DNA of 64,000 nucleotides from Leptodontidium sp. MPI-SDFR-AT-0119 (Eukaryota; Ascomycota; Leotiomycetes; Helotiales; Leptodontidiaceae). Shown piece by piece: positions 11,593 through 21,389 of the stretch. The stretch is from the NCBI GenBank assembly GCA_020726505.1, contig JAHLEZ010000022.1, forward strand, positions 682,001 through 746,000. The letters are read 5' to 3'. The notes under the pieces were generated by a model. That model saw only the letters and a list, made by a program, of their open reading frames with translations, was not told the origin of the DNA and did no database searches. The number at the start of each line of letters is the position of its first letter. The first letter of the stretch is position 1. The position numbers were made by a program, and so were the translations under genes.

Positions 11593-12717
11593 TTATGAGA
11601 TGGTTGGGCAACGAACTCGCAATGTCTTAGCTCTATCAGAATCGAGCGAAGGTTGAATTGTGGGAGGGGAAGAAGCTTCTATTTCTGAAGCTAGAGTCGA
11701 ATTCCGCAAAGGGCTTCCAGGATTGATAGGAGAAAGGTGTTGAATTGGTAGTAACGCTTTCTCCGGATGTGACGTGGTGTGAGTATTATTTGGCTCTATC
11801 AATTCAGAGATATTCGAACTCAGCGCTTTTTCAACAGGCTGAGGGAAGGGTCGAATCCGCCGATCGTCTTCCGCCTCCCCAGTCAAGGTCCTGGTTCTCT
11901 TCAATGAGGTACCGGGTGGAGTCTGGATCTGCGCAGCAACTTCTGTTGCCCGACTGGCGTTCTCCATAGGGGGCTGAGGTTCAACAGCTGGTAAGATTTC
12001 ACCCCTAGCAATTGATTCTGCCTGCCGGCGTATGACATCTGCTTTGGAAGGGCGGCCACGTTTTTTGCCAGGAGGTAAGTCTCTGCTTGAAGATGACCCC
12101 AACGGAGAGAGGGCAGGAATTTGTGAAATGATTGAGGGCGGTTGACTTTGGCCCGTCACTGCTTTAGTTGCATGCGTCTCTAAAGTCCTGGATGGCGAGA
12201 GGAGGCGGCTTTTGGGACTGGGCTTAGAACATGGAAGACCTTTTTGCAAACACCGATGGCATTTTACTTGACTCGTTTCGTTCCATTCACGCTCAGCGGG
12301 AGTGCACTATTGATGTTAGCTATAAAGCACCATAAGCTCATTAGAAAGCATTAAACGGACCGCTTGCTTGGACTGTCTGCAAGCGTCACATTTATAACGG
12401 TTCAGAACTCTGGGTTTTGAAGACTTGTTCGCTGGCACTCGCTCCATGGTGCAAAGTTGCCCAAGATTCTTGCAACGGGCACAAGCACCTTCACCTTCCT
12501 GAGTACACTACCGAGAGTCAGTGGAATCCAAGGATCTTCAGTGCCATCGACAATATACTTCAAGTCCATCTGCACTACACCTTGCGCAGCCCCGTTGGGT
12601 AGAACAGTTGTCGTCTATGCGATCCTCCAATTCTTCCGGCGACGGCATTTCTCGCCCTCCAGGTGACTGCCCGGAGCGTGGATCAGCATCGCCATCCTCG
12701 CCGCGATCAATCTCCAT
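11593..12717 (-). CDS. zinc-cluster / AT-hook regulator (possibly disrupted at 5' end)
   Basis: Two exons joined across an intron at 12360-12307 read CDACRQSKQAC ... CHRCLQKGLPC, two C-x2-C-x6-C half sites as in a Zn2Cys6 cluster. A third C-x2-C-x6-C unit (CARCKNLGQLC) lies just upstream. The second exon carries an AT-hook-like KKRGRPSKADVIRRQ and a Ser/Pro-rich tail ending at 11593. This suggests a nuclear DNA-binding protein. The 5' part is uncertain. A likely start is ATG 12717 (MEIDRGEDGD), but between about 12510 and 12620 the protein-like reading moves one frame over and then back, with stops in the flanking frame. Either an intron was missed or there are two compensating indels. Confidence 0.55.
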
Positions 12718-15028
12718 GATTGCCGGCGAAATTTGAGGCATGTAAGGTGCGAAACTGGAAGTCCAAGCTGCGGCTCCTTTTTGCGATTGTGAGGAGATGC
12801 TGTAAAAAGATGCACACAAGCCGGGCGTACAGCTGGGTTCCACGCAAGGCTTTCCCGCCAGGCAGATTTGCAAGCGCCATCGGTTCCTAGTACAACGCAT
12901 TTCATGCAACTAGTGGCGCCGAGCAAGACTTCTGACTGGCCAGAAAATATGCACGTGAAACTCAGCTTACAAACGGGCCATTCAGGAAGAAGTAAGATTA
13001 GTGCCTAACCGGATTAGGCGAGTAAGAAAAAGCCTCATCCTCCTCTATTGGTCCATGTGGTGCCACCAGATGTCTTAGGGGTAAAATCCGGGACACGGGC
13101 TTTCCCAAAGGCAGGAAACGAAATTTGACGGGAAAATATAAAGTACTGTTGACCCGCACATGAATGTGCGACAATGAAAAGTGCGCTTTTGTCAAAATGC
13201 AACAGTATTCTACCCAATGAGGGTGGTCATGTGACTTGTGGTACCTGGTACCTAGGTACTTCCACTGAACCAGGCACGTGCTTTTGTTCAGAAACGCACA
13301 GGGCCGCGTTAGTCCTGATTTACATGCAGCACTTGTCTGTCTTGGCTGATCAGAAGCACCAGTGTCATCAAAAAGGGGGCTCCCCTCACGGGAAGCTGCC
13401 TTTCTTTCGCGGAGGGCTGTACGCAACCTGTCAATCCAGGAACCCAATACCACGGCTTCGGATGAACAGGCACGTCAGGTAGACCCGATCTCCTACGGGT
13501 GGGTGGATGCCGCATTTTATGTTCTTCTAGCTGAGCAGTTTCACCCCAAGCACTGCAGCAGACAATAGGGCGAACGCACTTGATAGAATTAAATGCCTTC
13601 CCTTTAAGGCAGGATAATACTGTATGTCGCGACATCTGTCATACTGAATCACGGCCAACCAAATCATGATGGTGCAGGAAAGTCAGTTACACCGCTCTTT
13701 CTTTTGCATGAGATGCAGCAGTGCAGTGATGCTACTGCATACACCCCGGACATTAGTCTAAAGTGCGCGCGAGTAAGGACACGGGTGTGCTTCTTACTGG
13801 CTGCTCCATCCACGCTCTGCGCCCCGTCGCACTTCTTTTCTATTATAGAACCTTGCTGAAACCACAAAGTGCGGGATTTGCCACGTTGCCACCACCTCTG
13901 ACCGGTGAGAGGAATGCGCACTTGCGCACTTCAATTTCCCCATCACCACCCACTGTAGGAAATATTGTTGCCGATCGCTCCTTTCCACGCACGTCAAAGC
14001 TGTCCTTTCGTTTGCTTTCGAGTTCATTGAGGTAGGAGCAATAGAATACGATTTTATACAATTTTCCCCCACTGAGGCCTCACATCACACCGACAAGATG
14101 GCGCACCTGTTGACAAATTTCGTGGTTCGAGAAGTAAAAGCAACCCACTCTCGAGTATATTCTGGCTCGCAATCTTCCTCATTCTTAGTCCCAAAATACG
14201 GTGCATTTAGTCAACATGCAAGCGCTCACCGAGCACGCAAGTAGCGCGCACTTGTTTTCAAAAGCTGTGATTCAAGAAATCAACGCAAGCGGCATCGTCT
14301 CATTACTTTTAGCTTTTGACAAACGCATCCACTCTGCGATCTGCAGGCGTTACACACCAGAGCTGGGCGCACTTATTAACGAAGGCTCGTGGTTCGAGAA
14401 ACAAGGGCGAACCGTACCACCCCCGCACAATCGCCACCTCACCTATTGAGATTTGAGGTAAACCGCTGATCAAACGGTGCATATTATCTGCAGATAATGA
14501 AACATGTCAGAACAAAAGTGTAAAAATGCGGGGTTACATGTAGGTTTGCCAGTTCTGACTCGTCAAAATATCTCTGTCACAAGCATTTCCGAGATCGTGA
14601 AAATGAGAAGGGTTACAGGCTGAGGAAAAGGTGTGGAAGGTCCTCCAGTAAAATAATTCTGCTGCCCTCTCCACATGTACCTCCGTACGGCATGTCGCTC
14701 ACCTGGACGCATCCTTCGGTGCGCTATGCATGGGAGCACTCGAAGCATCTCATGGTGCAGGGATCGCACTGGGTCCCAACGGATTTTTGGGACTTTGAGC
14801 ACAAATCAAAGGAAAGTTGGCTTGATCAAGGAATTATTATTGGCGTAGGAGCCGTTTTCTCATTCATCGCACTGCAGAATTGGTAATTATTTCCCACCAT
14901 AAAGTGCGTCGCACTTTTCATTCTTATAACCCACTTCCCACATTCCTCTTTATTTCTGCGCACACATCACTCTTGTTCTGCCAACCCTTTCTTGCTTTCT
15001 GCTTTGACACTGTGAAGTAATATAGAAG
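12718..15028. other. intergenic region rich in CGCACTT motifs
   Basis: About 2.3 kb without a recognisable gene. The short open frames (14201-14449 and several minus-strand ones) have no family motif. The notable content is a dense set of CGCACTT/AAGTGCG heptamers from 13179 to 14916, listed separately. A palindromic GGTACCTAGGTACTT-like patch occurs near 13245. Confidence 0.5.
13179..14916. promoter_or_regulatory. cluster of 11 CGCACTT/AAGTGCG heptamers upstream of DUF2235 gene
   Basis: Exact copies start at 13179, 13575, 13761, 13828, 13867, 13917, 13925, 14247, 14368, 14902 and 14910, on both strands. Two pairs are close: direct at 13917/13925 and inverted at 14902/14910 (AAGTGCGTCGCACTT). 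At even base composition well under one copy would be expected in this length. The cluster ends about 110 bp before the ATG of the hydrolase gene. A binding site for a regulator of that gene is an inference. Confidence 0.45.
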
Positions 15029-16671
15029 ATGTCGTTGCAGGTAGGGATGTCAACGGACTTTTGTTCCACGCCCGTCGCACTCTCACGAGCCAGCTCCGGG
15101 AGACTTCTGATCATTCCCTGCGACGGTGAGGCGCACCCTTCCCCCCCCCCCTCCGCCCCCCCAAAAAAAGCCTTCTGGGCAACCTACTAACAGTGTTCAT
15201 AGGCACTTGGGCTGATCGGTGCTCGTCCTCCAAAGGCACTGTCGTCCAAGAGTTAATGTATCTAATTGCCAACCAAGATGGCCAAGAGAAGGTCGTCTTT
15301 TACGTTGACGGACTTGGTACCAGATCCAGTTGGCTCGGCAAGCTGCTTGCAGGCAAGTCTCGAAACGGAACTCGCCATTCTCGCCTTTCAATAACACCTC
15401 CCAGGCGCAACAGGACTTGGACTTGCACGGAATGTGATTGCTGCTTACAGTAAGTCCCGTTCGGATTCTTGCTTCTCACTACTGCTAATCTCCTCGCCGC
15501 AGGCAATCTCGTTGATAATTATCGCGGGGGAGACAAGATCGTCCTCATTGGATACTCTCGCGGTTTGTTCCTCCGTCGTCGCCCCAAAACACAGATGTGC
15601 TTATTTTTTTCCAGGCTCCTACACAGCTAGAGCTCTCGCCGGCCTCCTCGCACGGATCGGGATTCCACGCAACGTCAGCCAGAAAAGCCTCAAGAAGCTT
15701 TACAAAATGTATTTCAGGCAAGAATTAAAGCAACCTGGAGTTGCAGAACAAGTGATGACTGAGTATAATTGTAATTATCCTTAGCTCAAGTGCGAACAAT
15801 CTAAACAGAGCTGACAAGTTGCAAGGTCACCGAAATGTTCAGATAGAAGCACTATGCTGCTTCGATACGGTGGGGGCTCTGGGAATTCCCTTGTTCGGTC
15901 CCGCCCGCATCTTGCAGATCTTCCGCAGCAAGCATCAATTTCATGACACCGATGTCACTCCCGGTAACTGCGCCCAATGCATCTCCAACCCTCAATATAT
16001 GCCCCAACATTTGCTAACATAATCTGAAATCTCTAGAAGTTAAAGTCAATCTGCACGCATGTGCAATCAACGAAATCCGCGAGCCATTCGAGTTAACACC
16101 AATGCATCTCCCCGACGGCAGCAACAACAAACTCCTCCAAGTCTGGTTTCCAGGAACCCACGGAGACATCGGATGGGAGACCGAAACAGGGCTAACTGAG
16201 GCTCCTCTAGCATGGATGATCCAACAGCTGCAGACCCTCGTAGGGATCCAATTTGATGAGGGCGCACTCAAAGCTCGCTTCCCAGCCTATGGCGCACCAG
16301 CTGACAAAGTCCTCGCCCCCAAATGGCTGTGGAGCCAAACACACCAGCCTTCTTGCGTTGTGCTCCCATTCATGGGTCGCAAGGCACGTGTTCCTGGCGC
16401 ATATGATCGCCCAGAAATGGCGACGAATGAGCGCATTCACGTTTCTGCCCGCCTGCGCAGTGGCAGCCTCCCCTCCGAAAAGGCCATCCCTGGATACCGA
16501 GTACACCTCGACGCGGACGGCACCCATTATTGGATCAGGAAGCCAACATCGGGATTTTGGGAGTTAGGATCCACGCCTGCAATACCTTCCATAACCCAGA
16601 CGAGGATTCGTGAGGCTGCGCTCGGCGAATTGGAGGCAGCTCTCCTCGGGCTCCTTGCCGATGAACATTAA
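15029..16671 (+). CDS. DUF2235 alpha/beta hydrolase (Tle1-like catalytic domain)
   Basis: The start at ATG 15029 (an in-frame ATG at 15047 is an alternative) leads into six introns: 15126-15202, 15353-15404 (GC-AG), 15450-15502, 15563-15614, one near 15755-15811 and one near 15963-16036. The product shows DUF2235 hallmarks: CDGTWAD at the first strand, the nucleophile elbow GYSRGSYTAR (GxSxG, Ser nucleophile), CFDTVGALGIP with an Asp, and QVWFPGTHGDIGW holding the catalytic His. In bacteria this domain forms type VI phospholipase effectors; fungal members are uncharacterised lipase-like cytosolic enzymes. No signal peptide is evident. The first intron holds C-rich and A-rich runs. The length of roughly 430 residues fits the family. 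Confidence 0.88.
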
Positions 16672-17845
16672 GATGGAGGCGAAGAAAGAAAAACAGCTTT
16701 CATTTTGTCATAATTGTACTTAGCTGGGCGTTAATTGGGTTGAGATATGATACCACATTCCGTTGACTAAACTTATTGAGAGTATAATGAATATATACAG
16801 ACCAAACCTGTCCACCAACGAGTTCCAAGCCTTCAGGCTGCACTTTACCTATAGATCACTTTCAGATCAGAGATGATTGACAACCGCTTAGAGCGCTATA
16901 GATGAGAAGAGAGCAAAGCTGAGTGTGAGAGAATCACGTAAAGCCTTCCGACAGCCGAGGGGGCGATTTTGAAAAAATGGGTTGGGGCACGTGACCCGGA
17001 TATCATTCCATTTGACGATTAGCCTCTACCACCTCGCGAAGTTTAGTTCCTCTAATGCTAATAAGTCCTGTGATGTAGAGTATCCGAAGCTGTGGGGTTG
17101 GTTAATTCGTCAATCTGAAGTGCATTTGTGACCTTGCATGCATCGCAAAGATGGACGCTGGCCAATGAAAGGTCAATCAATGCTGGCAAAAGCTCTAGTG
17201 GGCCCACAAACAGACAGGTTTATAGCTTCGCTGTTTACATTGATTGAGACACTTGTATTGCGGGGTTCATTCTCCAAGAATGGGGATTACACCTAAAATC
17301 TAAAGTCTCTAACAGTTTCCCGTTTGACTGAAGCCAACAGGTTCTAGCGAGCTCTTTTGCAAATTGCTGCTTCTTATTACATATCGCTGCACCATATGGT
17401 TTATGTAGTAATTACACAAATACTGGATAACTTATCTTCTACGGCGATGGCGTCTTCGATGGATACGCCTTAGGCACTTATAAAGTCTATGGGTTCTGAT
17501 ACGCCTTAGTCGCTTATAAAGTCTATGGGTTCTCCATAGCTGAAAGCTCGGTTTCGATGGGATAGTTTCTCTTCTGTCTTGTTTGGGTTCTCTAGGAGCC
17601 GGCTTTGGTCCCCCTGAACATAGTTGTGTAGAGTTGACACTTTTCGCACGGCAGAGCCGAATGGGAAGTAAATTTTGATTGGTTACTAGAGGGGAGAGCA
17701 GGAGCGTGACTGAGTAACCTGAGCAGAGGGTGGGCCGAGGGTGAGTAGCGCCTGAGCAGAGCGGCGACCCGCATTGGAAGCGAAATCGAAAATCTGTCAT
17801 ATCCTCAGATCAATCCCTCGCCAACCCTTCCTGTCAACATCTTCG
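16672..17845. other. intergenic region with a 36-bp tandem duplication
   Basis: About 1.2 kb between two plus-strand genes. No gene recognised. Contains the 36 bp direct duplication at 17462-17533. A minus-strand frame (17432-17800) covers it and reads a doubled RTHRLYK-LRRI peptide, but nothing supports translation. Confidence 0.5.
17462..17533 (+). repeat. 36-bp direct tandem duplication
   Basis: Copy one spans 17462-17497 and copy two 17498-17533. Both begin GATACGCCTTAG and end TATGGGTTCT, with two mismatches in the middle. The copies are exactly adjacent. Confidence 0.9.
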
Positions 17846-19594
17846 ATGTTGAACATGAATGGCGCTACTACTCCAGAAACTGGACCGGTGCCTTCCGGCC
17901 TCCCAGCGAACACCACAGCAGACGTCCCGGCAAAGGACAAGTCGGCATCAAAAGCAGTCACCCTTCCACTTCTCCAGGGCAGAACGACATTAGCTGAGGC
18001 TCTTGAAGAGGAGGAGAATATGCTCTTCCGATTGGCATATCCCAGCCAACGCTTTGAATTCTTTCTTTGGATCTTACAACACCGCAAAGACTTCAAGGCT
18101 ATCGTCTCGTACAATCTAACGTTAGCCGCCAACGAGATTTGTCGATTTGGAGAGGTCGGGGAGTGGAAACACGGCAGTTTTAATGTTTGTATACCGATAT
18201 ACATTGATAATTGGAGCAAGTTTCCAAGGAGAAGAGTACTACTTAGGGTGCCTCTGCCCTACAAAGTGGGGGAATCAGCATATCCTGGTAACGCGAACGA
18301 GAAACTACGCACTGAGGCTGCCACTTTTGTTTGGCTTGAAGACAATTGCCCCGATGTCCCAATACCTCACTTATGGGGTTTTGGGTTTCCAGACGGTCAG
18401 AGTGTACGAGCCCTCTTTGTAGTATTCCGGGTTAATTTTCAGAACACGTGCTGATCTAGACAGTTCATGAGGCCTGGAAACGCGCCTTTCGTCACGAGAA
18501 TGGTCTGGCATCTTCGACGTGCCATATCATCGTTCTTGGGATCTCCCCTTCCTTGTCGATATATAAGCTACAGCCGTCCAAATATTCTGGAGCATAGATA
18601 TTTGATTATGGACTACATCGAGTCATCAGATGCGGAAATGCTTTCTGAGACTTGGACCAACCTTGGTCAAAGGCAAGACCTAAGGGACAACCTCTTCCGG
18701 AACCTATCTCGCATTATCCTTTCGTTGAGTCAGTCGCCTCTGCCTTGCATCGGGTCCTGGACAATAGACGAACAAGGTGTTCTGACGCTATATTGATTCA
18801 TCAATTTCAGTCCCTAGAAAATGAAGGCATTGCGACTAATATAGCGAGAAGCCTTACCTATACGGCTGCAGATGTATACTATTCTGATCTCCTGGCATGT
18901 CATGATAATCGTATACGAGACCAACCAAACTCTATAATCGACGAAAAAGACGGTCGCGCACAGATGGTGAATCTATTTATTCGCTATGCGAGGGCTTCTC
19001 CCCCACTTCACCAGCCGAGACCTTCGGTACGGACCATTTGTGTTTAATCTTACCGACTTACACGGAAGCAACATCTTTGTCGACTGCAATTGGCACATCA
19101 AATACATCATCGATCTCGAGTGGGCATGCTCGCTTCCCATAGAGATGCTGGCTCCTCCATATTGAATCACTAGCCGCGTAGTGGATGAGCTTGAAGGTGA
19201 CGAGCTTTAAACATTCGAGAAGGCATACCAAGATTTCACGGATATATTCGAAGAAGAGGAGAGAAAATTCTCTCCCACTTATGGAAGTGCTACGTATCGC
19301 ACAGATATCATGAGGAGAGGTTGGAAGATTGGAAATTTCTGGTACTTCCACGCCCTGAAAAGCCCTAAAGGGCTGTTCAACCTTTTCCGGCAACATGTGC
19401 AGCCAATATTTGAATCGCGACGCGACAATTTCACGCCACATTTCGACGAATTTTCACGGGTAGTATCGCCATACTGGGCTTCTGATGCGCGAGAGGCTGT
19501 CGCTGCAAAACTTGCGGATAAAACAAAGTATGAGCAAAAGTTGCGAGAATTGTTTGAGGAGGCGGGCCAGTCCAATAACAAATCTTCAGCCTGA
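17846..19594 (+). pseudogene. decayed APH/choline-kinase-type phosphotransferase
   Basis: The N-terminal exon from ATG 17846 joins through an intron at 18404-18463 (…GFPDGQS to FMRPGNAP…), then continues FLGSPLPCRY, LIMDYIESSD and LSLSQSPLPCIGSW. This matches the fungal aminoglycoside-phosphotransferase/protein-kinase-like family, whose catalytic loop and metal site appear later as FNLTDLHGSN and IIDLEW. The frame is broken: a shift near 18795, another near 19020, an in-frame TGA after APPY at about 19164 where the family usually has Trp, and a TAA at about 19208 before TFEKAYQDF. Reading resumes to 19594. TGG to TGA and CAA to TAA are transitions. It may retain a shortened N-terminal product, but the kinase fold is not intact. 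Confidence 0.75.
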
Positions 19595-20054
19595 GTACGC
19601 GACCAGAATGATCAAAATGACTTTGACGGAGTGAATATCGGCGAACTTTATCCTGGCTAGGATTCAATGTAACTTATAGTATAATAATTTGATAGACAGG
19701 ATCCGTTTAGATATTATCCGACTTATGCGGAAATATGTCGATGAAACAATTCTGTAACGGTTGGGCTGGGATTGCCCCTATTTATCATTGAAATCATGAC
19801 CAGCGACCCCCCTTACTACCTTGGTCTCGCTTCTGTCTACGTCCATAACATGTCCCGTATTCAGAAGTACCTGTCCTTTCCTTAGGTGTGGCTCATTAGC
19901 ACCGCTGCTGCTGCCTACCCATCTCGTGTCAATATACCTTCGGTCTCCCAATGATACCGCCCTTCCTCCTTCAACCCCCCGGTCCCCCCGCCACAGGTGA
20001 AAACTCCTAGCGTTTGACTCCGTCCAAATCAACACCGTAACATCATCGGGTGAA
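19595..20054. other. intergenic spacer between two pseudogenes
   Basis: About 460 bp. No gene, repeat or regulatory motif recognised; open frames here look random. Confidence 0.4.
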
Positions 20055-21389
20055 ACTATGTACATGAACCAAATATCCGCAAGTCCAGATTATCAAGGCA
20101 TATCAAACCGCAGAGCGACTTCTCGGAGGGATCACGAGTTCCAAGCGAGCTCTGAAGTGGCATGAGATTCAGGGTGCAGGCTCGATGAATACTCAAGATC
20201 AGGCGGTTGATTTCAAGAATCGTCGTCTTTGCACTGAATGTACGGGATTTCTGTGAATTATTAGTCGAGGTCTATCTAGGAAACTGTGTACATGGCACGG
20301 CCAAGTCGCATGTCTAACCTGTCCTGACTCTGATGCTTAACGCTTACATATATTTCTCACAGGTATCTCGTCTACAACGACTACCGTGCGAATACACAGC
20401 GAAGAGCATAAACTAGCAACATTGTGCCTACAGTACCTCCTTTTTGATCGTTTCGACCCTAATCTATCGGACGACTCAAATCAGGGAATATACTATGCTA
20501 GGAAACTACGCATTCCAAGACTATGCTGTTCTTCACTGGATTGATCACCTGGAATCCTCCATTCCGCTCATGCTCACTGATGTAGTTGGCAACGAAAATG
20601 GCTTGGGCAGCGAAGCTTACGGCTCCGCAGACGCGGGCGAAAGCGACATATCGACCGAGCCAAAAGGTCGTTCTAAGCATTTGAAAGACGACGGTTTTTA
20701 CCGCAATATTCTCCTGGTTCTTACTTATACCAGAAGCATACGAGTCAAAGACGAAACCATAACGGCTCTTGGGGTACTTGGTAACATGATCAGAAAAGCA
20801 AGATCAGTTCTTGAGAAATTGCAAGCAGCGGGCCAGTCAAGCACGCTTTCTGTCTCAGTTAAGATTAATTTGGAGCAATACTACGGTACCAATTGGTACA
20901 AATGCCTTCGGCACTCCTAAGTCAAGTTCCATGAAGGGTCCTCAAACAGCGCAAGTCGCGACAGTCACACGAACAGGCACGAAAAGCCATTTCTCTGCAC
21001 CGAGAGCAGCTGCACGAGAACATACGTCGGTTTCAGTACAGCGGATGAGCTGAAGAGGCTTACTACCATCACGCATCCAGACCCCTCGGTACTATTCTTG
21101 AAGAGAGAAAAACCTCTAGCGAAGCATGTCTGCGACGTCTGTTCCATAGACTTCACTCGAGCTCAGTCTTCAGACTCATAAGAGAAGTTATGATAATGTC
21201 CGACCACACAGTTGCGTAACTTGTGGGAAGACGTTTCTTAGGAAGTATGATTGCGAACGGCATGTGGATAAACTCCATCTAGAGCAGAAAGAGAAAGGAG
21301 CTGACAATGGTGGCTCCCTTGACTCATTGAAAGACTGTGGGACGAGCTTGGTTTCCGAGATGCCAGAATCTGTGGTAGAACTTCAATGA
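20055..21389 (+). pseudogene. decayed paralogue of NACHT/C2H2 C-terminal half
   Basis: The translation matches the intact protein at 1-3084 piece by piece: AERLLGGITSSKRALKWHEI, DQAVDFKNRRLC, an intron at the same place (acceptor near 20362), EEHKLATLCLQYLLFD, YAFQDYAVLHWIDHLE, VVGNENGLGSEAYGSA, KDETITALGVLG, RDSHTNRHEKPFLC, GFSTADEL, AKHVCDVCSIDFTRA, and a last finger with CVTCGKTFLRKYDCERH. By eye about half the residues are identical. Frameshifts near 20480, 20600, 20920 and 21175 and several stops break it. No NACHT domain precedes it, so it is a 5'-truncated relic. It lies opposite in orientation to the intact gene. Confidence 0.85.

Noticed and set aside
13917..13931. TGCGCACTTGCGCACTT as the start of a CRISPR-like or satellite array
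   Set aside because: Copies of the heptamer are irregularly spaced and in both orientations, so there is no array; treated as a motif cluster.
14201..14449. Plus-strand frame of 82 codons upstream of the hydrolase gene
   Set aside because: No recognisable motif, and it overlaps the CGCACTT cluster; the frame is probably chance.
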